Source: Bacteroidales bacterium (GTDB taxonomy: Bacteria; Bacteroidota; Bacteroidia; Bacteroidales; ML635J-15). Taken from it: DNA of 32,336 bases. The DNA is taken from the NCBI GenBank assembly GCA_017617125.1, contig JAFZWY010000037.1, forward strand, positions 1 through 32,336. The letters are read 5' to 3'. Under the pieces are notes generated by a model. That model searched no databases, was not told where the DNA came from, and worked only from the letters and a program-made list of their open reading frames with translations. Below, in pieces: positions 25,489 through 32,336 of this stretch (position 1 is its first letter; each line of letters begins with the position of its first letter). The position numbers and the translations under genes were made by a program.

Positions 25489-28470
25489 ATGCACGAAATA
25501 TTTAATCAATACATTTCAGAAATAAACAAATGCTATTCTACTGGAGTCGCACGCGAACACGCATATCGTCCAGCATTGCAGAACTTGATGATAGGACTGC
25601 TACCTAATAATTATACAGTTGTCAATGAACCTGCGCGTTCTGAATGCGGTGCGCCTGATTTCATTATATTGAAAGGAGAGTCTCCGATAGCATTTATTGA
25701 AGCAAAAGACTTGCAAGACACAGACCTTGACGGAAAGAAAGAGCACAAGGAGCAGTTTGAGCGGTATCGTGCATCGCTTGACCACATTATATTCACTGAT
25801 TATCTTGATTTTCATTTATATGAAAACGGAGAATTTGTCGATGCGGTACGCTTGGCAGATGTGCGAGGTGAAAAAATCGTACTTAATAAAGAATCAGTAA
25901 ACAAGTTTCTTGAGTTGATTAACCGTCTCGCAAATGCCACTCCACAACGCATTACATCACCAATGAGACTTGCAAAAGTGATGGCTAGCAAAGCTCGCCT
26001 ACTTGCTAATGTTATTGAAAAAGCATTGGAAAACGACAAGGATAAGACATCGGAACTGGCAAATCAGATGAAAGTGTTTCAGAAACTTCTTATCCACGAT
26101 ATGAATGAAAAGACCTTTGCCGATATATATGCACAGACAATAGCTTACGGACTATTCACAGCACGCCTCAATGATAAAACACCTGAGGACTTTTCTCGTA
26201 TGGAAGCCAATATGCTTATTCCAAAGAGTAATCCGTTTCTGCGCAAAATATTCAACGACATTGCTGGATTCAATGTTGATAGTCGCATAGCTTGGATTGT
26301 TGACGACCTAGTCGAAGCATTCCTTGTGACAGATATGTCTAAAGTGATGAAAGATTTCGGAAAATCCACCAAGCGTAACGACCCTATTATGCATTTCTAT
26401 GAGGATTTCCTTAATCAATATGACCCGCAAACCAAGGCAAAACGAGGTGTATATTACACTCCACAACCTGTGGTTGACTTCATTGTACGCGCTGTTGACG
26501 ACATTTTAAAACATGACTTCAACCTTCCGATGGGGCTAGCGGACAATTCGATGATTGAACATGAGGTGGTAAACGATCAATATACAGGCAAGAAAGGCGA
26601 TGCAAAAACCTTAAAGAAACAAATGCATCGCGTTCAAATTCTCGACCCTGCCACTGGTACTGGCACTTTCCTTGCTACTGCCATCAGGCAAATTCATGCC
26701 AATATGGAAGGGCAATGGGGTGCATGGAATAGTTATGTAGAACAACATCTGCTACCTCGATTGAATGGTTTCGAACTAATGATGGCTTCTTACACAATCG
26801 CCCACCTAAAACTAGGCATGGTACTTCAAGAAACAGGATTCACACAGCAAAGCGACAAGCGTTTCCGTGTATATCTTACCAATAGTCTTGAGGAACACAA
26901 TGCCGACACTGGTACACTCTTCTCTGCTGCCATAAGCAACGAGAGCAATGAAGCTAGTTACATTAAGCGCGATACTCCTGTGATGGTTATGATAGGAAAT
27001 CCGCCGTATAGTGGCGAGAGTAGTAACAAGGGCGAATGGATAAACCAATTGATGACTGCATATAAAAAAGAACCAGGAGGAACATTCCCATTACAAGAAC
27101 GCAACTCAAAGTGGATAAATGACGATTATTGTAAATTTATAAGATTAGCTCAAAACTATATTGATAAGAACAAGATAGGTGTTGTTGCATTTATCAATAA
27201 TAATGGATTCCTTGACAATCCCACTTTCCGCGGTATGAGATGGAGTTTAATGCAAAGTTTCGACAAGTTGTACATTCTAAATTTGCATGGGAATAGTATG
27301 AAACATGAAACTTGCTTTGATGGATCTCCAGACGAAAATGTATTTGACATTATGGTTGGCACATCTATCAATATTTTCGTAAAAACAGGCAAAAAAGCAA
27401 CTAATAGTTTATCCGAAGTCTATTATTGCGACTTAATGGGAGAGCGACAAATGAAATACGACTGGCTAATCCAGCATAATCTTGAAACATCTGATTATAA
27501 AAATATTACCCCATGTGCTCCTCACTACTTGTTTGTTCCTCAAAATAATGATTTGTTAGATGAATACAGACAGGGTTTTATTGTTTCGGAATTGCTGAAA
27601 GTAAACTCTATGGGTGTAACAACGGGAGATGACAAGAATTTAATTGGTTATACCCATGATGACCTCATTGAATTGGGCAACGAGAGGTTGATTAGAAAGA
27701 TTACTTATCGACCTTTTGATTCTCGATATATATACTATGACACAAAAAAATTAGCAAGAGCAAGATGGCCATTTATGGGGTTGTTTGACAGAAATAATAT
27801 TGGAATTTGTCTGATTAGAATAAATAGCAAAGATGATGATTTGTGTGTATATGCAATTAATTGCATAACGGACAAAACTATTCTTTCATCAAAAGACAAT
27901 GCCAATGTTTTTCCTCTATACCTATACAGCGACGAAGGGAAAGTATGTGTTCCAAATCTAAATAAGGAAATATGGAATAAAATAAACACAATAATAGGAG
28001 AGGAAACCATACCAGAGAATATTTTTGATTACATTTATGCTGTATTGCATTCTCCAGATTATCGCGCCAAATACAAACAGTTCCTGAAGATTGATTTCCC
28101 TCGCATTCCTTATCCTAAAAACAAAGAGGAATATCACAGATTGGCAAATATAGGCAGTCAACTTCGCCATCTGCACCTTATGGAAAATGTACCTTCATCA
28201 AAATATGCACAGTTCAACATTTCAGGAAGCAATGTGGTGGAAAAACCAGAGTATAAAGCCAACAATGTATGGATAAACAAGGAACAATGTTTCTCAGATG
28301 TTCCCGAAACCGCATGGAATTTTTATATCGGTGGTTACCAGCCAGCACAAAAGTGGCTCAAAGACCGCAAAGGTAGAGAGCTAACCTTTGACGATATTGC
28401 GCATTACCGTAAAATTATCTCAATACTACTTGAAACAGATAGATTGATGAAGGAGATTGATGGGAAATGA
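25489..28470 (+). CDS. Single-chain restriction-modification enzyme, type IIG / ISP-like
   Basis: 993 residues. The N-terminal nuclease domain has P56-D57 and E71-A-K73 (PDFIILK, then IEAKD), the PD-(D/E)xK core. A helical linker (about 130-325) leads to an N6-adenine methyltransferase with motif I DPATGTGTF (about 386-394) and motif IV NPPY (504-507). The C-terminal part (about 690-993) resembles the type ISP specificity domain (YRPFDSRYIYYD, FDYIYAVLHSPDYR). No helicase domain lies between nuclease and methylase, so it is not a full LlaGI-type ISP enzyme; a type IIG reading suits better. It would methylate host DNA and cut unmethylated DNA on its own, needing no partner gene. The DNA site cannot be predicted. 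Convergent with the next gene. Confidence 0.9.
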   Translation: MHEIFNQYISEINKCYSTGVAREHAYRPALQNLMIGLLPNNYTVVNEPARSECGAPDFIILKGESPIAFIEAKDLQDTDLDGKKEHKEQFERYRASLDHIIFTDYLDFHLYENGEFVDAVRLADVRGEKIVLNKESVNKFLELINRLANATPQRITSPMRLAKVMASKARLLANVIEKALENDKDKTSELANQMKVFQKLLIHDMNEKTFADIYAQTIAYGLFTARLNDKTPEDFSRMEANMLIPKSNPFLRKIFNDIAGFNVDSRIAWIVDDLVEAFLVTDMSKVMKDFGKSTKRNDPIMHFYEDFLNQYDPQTKAKRGVYYTPQPVVDFIVRAVDDILKHDFNLPMGLADNSMIEHEVVNDQYTGKKGDAKTLKKQMHRVQILDPATGTGTFLATAIRQIHANMEGQWGAWNSYVEQHLLPRLNGFELMMASYTIAHLKLGMVLQETGFTQQSDKRFRVYLTNSLEEHNADTGTLFSAAISNESNEASYIKRDTPVMVMIGNPPYSGESSNKGEWINQLMTAYKKEPGGTFPLQERNSKWINDDYCKFIRLAQNYIDKNKIGVVAFINNNGFLDNPTFRGMRWSLMQSFDKLYILNLHGNSMKHETCFDGSPDENVFDIMVGTSINIFVKTGKKATNSLSEVYYCDLMGERQMKYDWLIQHNLETSDYKNITPCAPHYLFVPQNNDLLDEYRQGFIVSELLKVNSMGVTTGDDKNLIGYTHDDLIELGNERLIRKITYRPFDSRYIYYDTKKLARARWPFMGLFDRNNIGICLIRINSKDDDLCVYAINCITDKTILSSKDNANVFPLYLYSDEGKVCVPNLNKEIWNKINTIIGEETIPENIFDYIYAVLHSPDYRAKYKQFLKIDFPRIPYPKNKEEYHRLANIGSQLRHLHLMENVPSSKYAQFNISGSNVVEKPEYKANNVWINKEQCFSDVPETAWNFYIGGYQPAQKWLKDRKGRELTFDDIAHYRKIISILLETDRLMKEIDGK

Positions 28471-28544
28471 AGTAATATTAGTACAATTAAAGACTAAGAA
28501 AATCTTTCGGATTACTGCCATTAAAATGTGCTGTTGTGCTTAAT

Positions 28545-29543
28545 TTAAATCCTCGCATTAGTGAAATTGGAGTCTATGTAATTGTGGTTTATTGTTTTTG
28601 CTTGTTCCCTTAAATCTTGTTTGAATTTTGTTAAAGGACGTTTTTCTATATCTTTTTCGTCTAAATATGTTCCAAACCATAATCTCTTAATATATTCGGG
28701 CTCAATACTTGAAATGCATTTGAAATTTTTAATGTTAGAATAATATGGCAATTCGTATGCTTTATCAAAAGCCTCTTGCGCAATATCACCGTGTCTTTGA
28801 TAAAGTGCCTTTAAGTGAAATGTTTTAACAAAATCATCTAATTCAGATTGTTTTTTAGAATCTTTTGCAATGAAATTTACATTAATCAAATCATTTATTT
28901 TTTGTCCACAAAATATATATGCAGGATTGTTTATTGCTAATTCGAATTTGAATTGTTTACAAATATCTGAATGGTAAGGGTGGTATGAAAGAGATAGTTC
29001 CTTTTTTGACTTACTTTGATTACAAATAGGACATGATGGAATTAGATTGTATAAAGACATACTCAAAATAGGGTATTCGCTCTTATTGTAAAAATGATCG
29101 AATTGAAATTTTGCAAGTTTTTTTACTGTTTTCCCTTTGTTCTTTTCTTCTGCGAAAAGAGTGTAGTGCATATTACAATAAGGACAACACTTTACATTTA
29201 TTATTTTTGCAAGATCTATTAGTTTATTTTCCCGATAATCGGAATAGTTAAAAGCATCTTTTAATGAATTAAAAAAATCGGGAGAAATACATGTATTTCT
29301 ATATACTATCATATAAAATTTCCAAGTATAATACATTTGGGATGGAGTGTCCAAAAGAATATTTTTTAAATTGTCTATGATAAAATCTAAAAAATTTTTC
29401 TCATCATCATTTGTGCACTGTACATTATTTGATAGCCTATACTTTATGTCATCATAAAATTCGGTGATAAACCAAGCTTCTACATCTTTTTGGGTCCACC
29501 ATTTGCCATCAACATCCTTTCTGGGAAAAGTTATTTTATTCAT
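28545..29543 (-). CDS. HNH-type endonuclease (PtuB-like) of an ATPase-HNH pair
   Basis: 332 residues. A zinc-HNH module lies at about 119-180: C120-x2-C123, the metal-binding FDHF (D149-H150), LYN (N166), and C171-x2-C174-N175. This arrangement is that of HNH nucleases with a structural zinc, as in Septu PtuB and retron-linked HNH proteins. The regions on each side are helical and unrecognised. The ATG comes 2 bases after the stop of the ATPase gene, so the proteins are surely co-produced. Inferred role: the cutting subunit of a defence complex, gated by the ATPase. It is longer than the PtuB proteins I recall. Base composition is markedly AT-rich against the flanks. Confidence 0.85.
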   Translation of the reverse strand: MNKITFPRKDVDGKWWTQKDVEAWFITEFYDDIKYRLSNNVQCTNDDEKNFLDFIIDNLKNILLDTPSQMYYTWKFYMIVYRNTCISPDFFNSLKDAFNYSDYRENKLIDLAKIINVKCCPYCNMHYTLFAEEKNKGKTVKKLAKFQFDHFYNKSEYPILSMSLYNLIPSCPICNQSKSKKELSLSYHPYHSDICKQFKFELAINNPAYIFCGQKINDLINVNFIAKDSKKQSELDDFVKTFHLKALYQRHGDIAQEAFDKAYELPYYSNIKNFKCISSIEPEYIKRLWFGTYLDEKDIEKRPLTKFKQDLREQAKTINHNYIDSNFTNARI

Positions 29544-29545
29544 GA

Positions 29546-31351
29546 TTAGTTTTCCTTTCCTTTCTTTATTTGCTCAATCCTTTCCTCATAATACTTAATA
29601 ATGTCATTGCTTAAAGATTTGTCTTCAGGATGCATTTTTTGATATTTATCCATCAAATATTCTTGAATTCTTTCATCTCCAATCATTTTTATTTCTTTCA
29701 TTATGCCGTCAGTATCCCCTCGCTCTATTCTATTATTCAATTTGTTTATTTTGTTGCAAGCCCATTCTCCAACAAGACCGTTTTCCATAAAAAAAGACAT
29801 TCGGTATAGGTTGAAAACATTTGCTGCAAAAGTTTCTCCAATATCATCTATATGAACATTTTTTGTTGTGTTATCTGAATCTTTTTTAAGAAAATTTGTA
29901 CAACATTTAGGAATATCAGACAAAAGAATAGGAGAATGAGTAGATATGATTATTTGGCAATCGGGAATTTTCGGTTGCATTATTTTTAGAGCATCAATAA
30001 ATTCAATAACAAGGTTTAAAAATTTTCTTTGCCAATCAGGATGAAAACCGATTTCCGCTTCGTCCAGTGTTATTAAGTGTGGAAATTTGACATTGGAGAA
30101 TTTTGTTGGTCTATAATAAAGAAAATCATATAAGCGAGAAAATAGATTTAAAAGTTCTTGCTCTCCAGAACTGAGCCTTGTTTCTGAATCAAGAGAATGA
30201 GAATAATATATGTCAAAAAATTTAGATGTTAGAAACACATCATTTTTCAATATTTTTTCGCCTAATGCAATAAGATTGTCACTATTTTTTTTGCAATCAA
30301 TAAATAAATATGGATTTCCGGAATTGTCTAATGAAAACTCAGTTAAATTCATTAATTCTTTAAGTACATTATATGTTGAATTAAGTATTATTTCCTTTTT
30401 CGTATCATTAATTCCTTTGATAAAATCTCTAAATTGGTCTATTATGGGTATGTCATTCTTTATGCTGTTCTGCCATTCTTCAATAATCCGAAATCCATCT
30501 TTTGCATCAAACTCAGGTCTGTCATATATAATATTGATTAGATTGTGATAAATCAGTAATGACATGAAATCGTCGATTGTATGGTTCCGATTATAAACAC
30601 TTCTATATGTGGGAATAATCAGGTCCTTATACTTATTGTTAAGACTAATCTCTTTAGGTAACGATGATGCTCCACTTTGGTTTGTCCTTATAATTACATA
30701 TTGAGGCCATGTGAAATCTTTGATAATATGTGATATTTGTTGATTTGCTAACATTGTACAAATCCTATAGTTATTTTGTGCCCAATGAGTTTCTATATAA
30801 GTATTCAATGGCATACTTAAATGTGGAGTGGCTATATTGTAGTAGTATGAATAATCTTTTACGAGCAAAAAATTATCAGATATATTGTAGCAATCTCCAA
30901 GGTCGTCAATTCTTAGCTTCTCATTTGTATTTAATGCAAAATGTCCACTATAATATATGCAAGGAATTTCCCATTCTGAATTTTTACTTGACGAATTTGC
31001 TTTTAATGGATAGCCATTATGATATATTGAGATATCATCCCCATAATGTACGAAAGAATGGTCTTCCTCATATACGACAATTCCATTAATTGAATTACAT
31101 CTATAATCATCTATAAGAAAATCTAAAATGTACCTCATGGCAGTACTTTTTCCTGCTCCATTATTGCCTACTAATCCTGTAATCGAATATATGTTTTCTC
31201 CCCAGAATTTATTTGGGAAATCTTTATTATTAGTAATGTTTAAGGTCCTTTTTTCTTTATCATATTTATATTTATAATGACAATCGATTACAAGTTCAAT
31301 ATCTTTTAGACATTTATACTCGTTAATGTATACATAACATAGATGTTTCAT
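29546..31351 (-). CDS. SMC/RecF-like ATPase (PtuA-like) of an ATPase-HNH pair
   Basis: 601 residues from the ATG at 31351; a TTG seven codons upstream (31372) lies too close to the -7 box to be likely. Walker A GNNGAGKS (62-69), ABC signature LSSGEQ (393-398), Walker B LITLDEAEIG (426-435) and the H-loop STHSP (470-474) make it an AAA_15/AAA_21-type ABC ATPase like those of OLD, PtuA and other defence systems. The middle (about 80-385) is a long insertion without recognised motifs. No TOPRIM domain is present, which argues against an OLD nuclease. It would sense an invader and control the HNH partner encoded 2 bases downstream. AT-rich, probably acquired. Confidence 0.88.
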   Translation of the reverse strand: MKHLCYVYINEYKCLKDIELVIDCHYKYKYDKEKRTLNITNNKDFPNKFWGENIYSITGLVGNNGAGKSTAMRYILDFLIDDYRCNSINGIVVYEEDHSFVHYGDDISIYHNGYPLKANSSSKNSEWEIPCIYYSGHFALNTNEKLRIDDLGDCYNISDNFLLVKDYSYYYNIATPHLSMPLNTYIETHWAQNNYRICTMLANQQISHIIKDFTWPQYVIIRTNQSGASSLPKEISLNNKYKDLIIPTYRSVYNRNHTIDDFMSLLIYHNLINIIYDRPEFDAKDGFRIIEEWQNSIKNDIPIIDQFRDFIKGINDTKKEIILNSTYNVLKELMNLTEFSLDNSGNPYLFIDCKKNSDNLIALGEKILKNDVFLTSKFFDIYYSHSLDSETRLSSGEQELLNLFSRLYDFLYYRPTKFSNVKFPHLITLDEAEIGFHPDWQRKFLNLVIEFIDALKIMQPKIPDCQIIISTHSPILLSDIPKCCTNFLKKDSDNTTKNVHIDDIGETFAANVFNLYRMSFFMENGLVGEWACNKINKLNNRIERGDTDGIMKEIKMIGDERIQEYLMDKYQKMHPEDKSLSNDIIKYYEERIEQIKKGKEN

Positions 31352-31379
31352 GTTTAGATCTTTGTTTTTCAATCGAGTA

Positions 31380-31387
31380 CAAAAGTA
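31380..31387 (-). promoter_or_regulatory. -7 promoter box of the ATPase-HNH operon
   Basis: TACTTTTG on the minus strand (31387-31380), with TTG about 19 bases upstream. The leader before the ATG at 31351 would be about 22 bases. Confidence 0.6.
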
Positions 31388-31402
31388 TTAAATTATTTTG
31401 TT

Positions 31403-31487
31403 GAGGACAAGTAAAAAAAATACGAATACATTTTTTTATCAGTAGCATGCATTTTCAGTTGGTTACAGTTTGTAACCGACTGTCCTC
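31403..31487. other. Nested inverted repeats upstream of the ATPase-HNH promoter
   Basis: An outer pair, GAGGACA (31403-31409) and TGTCCTC (31481-31487), encloses an A/T-run hairpin (about 31412-31438) and a strong hairpin CAGTTGGTTAC (31456-31466) against GTAACCGACTG (31472-31482), 11 bp with one G-T pair and a 5-base loop. The outer left arm touches the -33 region of the operon. Confidence 0.6.
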
Positions 31488-31872
31488 ACTTTAATTTTAG
31501 TCGAGTTTTGTGGGTGTTAATATATTTCTGAAAGAAATTCCAATCGTTTCCTCCTCCATTTCCGCACAACCTAACATATATTCTCGTAAAAAGCCCAAAC
31601 AACAATCATTTGTTTACAAAGGAATCCCTCTTTGTGCTATGCTACACGATAAAATTCTTCAACCAAATGAAAAATTTTGTACAAATTTCTTCAACGCACT
31701 GAAAAAATTAATGATTATCACCCTTGCAATAAATCGTTTTCTCATCTATTTTCCCCATTCCATCCCCTTGTGTTTTACAACACATATTTTCTCACAAAAA
31801 TCCCCAATTTTTTATTTCATTTCACAAAATTCCTTTGTAAATTTGCGCAAAAATTTTTAAAAATTTAACAAA
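31488..31872. other. AT-rich intergenic region
   Basis: No supported gene. An open frame at 31510-31860 has unusual composition and overlaps the next promoter, so it is left out. A -7 box for the epimerase gene lies near the right end. Confidence 0.55.
31838..31845 (+). promoter_or_regulatory. -7 promoter box of the epimerase gene
   Basis: TAAATTTG, a match to TAnnTTTG, ends 27 bases before the ATG at 31873. No clear -33 element. Confidence 0.55.
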
Positions 31873-32283
31873 ATGGATATATCTCATATTGAACACATTG
31901 GCATCGCCGTTAAGTCGATTGAAGAGACTAGCAAATACTACGAAGGTGTATTGGGTCTCAAGTGCTATGCTATCGAAGAAGTTGCAGACCAGAAGGTAAA
32001 GACTGCTTTCTTCAAGGTTGGACAGACAAAAATCGAGCTTCTTGAACCGACAGCAGAAGACAGCACTGTTGCAAAGTTCATCGAGAACAGGGGCGAAGGC
32101 ATACATCACATCGCTTTCTGTGTAAACGGCATCGAAAAGTGCCTCTCGGAAGTAGAACTCGCAGGTCTGCGTCTCATCGACAAGGCTCCTCGCAAGGGTG
32201 CCGAAGGCCTCAGCATAGCTTTCCTCCACCCGAAGTCAACTTTCGGCGTACTTACTGAAATGTGCGAAAACAAAAACAAGTAA
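31873..32283 (+). CDS. mce: Methylmalonyl-CoA epimerase
   Basis: 136 residues, normal for this vicinal-oxygen-chelate family enzyme. Metal-ligand candidates are H8 (IEHIGIAV), H79 (EGIHHIAF) and E129 (LTEM), with spacing like that of the Propionibacterium enzyme. It interconverts the (R) and (S) forms of methylmalonyl-CoA between the mutase and the decarboxylating carboxyltransferase in the succinate-to-propionate route. The next gene, 11 bases downstream, looks like the carboxyltransferase subunit, which fits the pathway and supports an operon. Confidence 0.95.
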   Translation: MDISHIEHIGIAVKSIEETSKYYEGVLGLKCYAIEEVADQKVKTAFFKVGQTKIELLEPTAEDSTVAKFIENRGEGIHHIAFCVNGIEKCLSEVELAGLRLIDKAPRKGAEGLSIAFLHPKSTFGVLTEMCENKNK

Positions 32284-32294
32284 ATAATCACAAG

Positions 32295-32336
32295 ATGGCT
32301 TTAGAAGAAAAAATTAAAAAATTGGTTGACATGCGT
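32295..32336 (+). CDS. Start of a probable acyl-CoA carboxylase carboxyltransferase subunit (partial)
   Basis: Only the first 14 codons are present (MALEEKIKKLVDMR), cut by the window edge. The wording resembles the N-terminus of methylmalonyl/propionyl-CoA carboxyltransferase beta subunits, and such a gene usually follows the epimerase in Bacteroidales. Too short to be sure. Confidence 0.6.
   Translation, partial: MALEEKIKKLVDMR

Noticed and set aside
29546..31351. ATPase considered as an OLD-family nuclease
   Set aside because: No TOPRIM domain follows the ABC ATPase; nuclease function is in the separate HNH gene.
31403..31487. Structured region considered as a retron non-coding RNA
   Set aside because: No reverse transcriptase gene is near; only the ATPase-HNH pair is present.
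31510..31860. Plus-strand open frame of 116 codons before the epimerase gene
   Set aside because: AT-run composition, overlaps the -7 box of the epimerase gene, and no recognisable pattern in the product.
1..32336. tRNA, rRNA genes, insertion sequences or integrase genes
   Set aside because: None could be supported by eye on either strand; no transposase or integrase motif was seen in any frame.

Overview
The window looks like a chromosomal piece of a Bacteroidales (Bacteroidota) genome that carries a type IX secretion system (T9SS). Three signs support this. Many genes are preceded by the Bacteroidota -7 box TAnnTTTG, with little use of Shine-Dalgarno sites. Three large secreted proteins end in T9SS type A sorting domains. 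The gene string rplM-rpsI-rpsB-tsf and a methylmalonyl-CoA epimerase followed by a carboxyltransferase are typical of this phylum. Species cannot be named from the sequence alone.

Layout. 1-430: non-coding, repeat-like DNA and a promoter. 440-2551 (+): two unrecognised helical proteins, ended by a strong terminator. 2677-3837 (+): a small protein with a Cys-rich head and a membrane segment, then a short radical SAM protein. 3893-8641 (-): a 1582-residue modular surface protein. 8992-14225 (+): an Arg-gingipain-like C25 protease followed by a peptidylarginine deiminase like Porphyromonas PPAD. 14260-15915 (-): a fatty acyl-CoA ligase, divergent from an AraC regulator (16022-16870, +). 16923-18370 (-): an N-acetylglucosamine kinase-like protein and a lipoprotein flavodoxin. 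18485-21290 (-): EF-Ts and ribosomal proteins S2, S9 and L13. 21611-22111 (+): an exported thioredoxin-fold protein.

22418-31351 looks like an accessory or defence island. It holds an ATPase with a PD-(D/E)xK-type tail, a second ATPase (AAA_14/DUF4143-like) bracketed by 65-66 bp direct repeats that contain palindromes on a 33-bp period, a single-chain restriction-modification enzyme with a type ISP-like C-terminus, and an ATPase-HNH pair that resembles Septu (PtuAB). The last pair is visibly richer in A+T than the rest. 31873 onward returns to core metabolism: methylmalonyl-CoA epimerase and the start of a carboxyltransferase.

Two things stand out. First, the gingipain-like and PPAD-like genes are adjacent. 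The protease keeps the catalytic pair, the Arg-pocket Asp and the propeptide cleavage site; the deiminase keeps the two Arg that read a C-terminal carboxylate. Together they suggest a locus that cuts after Arg and then citrullinates the new C-terminal Arg. Second, the repeat-bracketed ATPase cassette at 23791-25281 has an ordered array of six palindromes for which I know of no described function.
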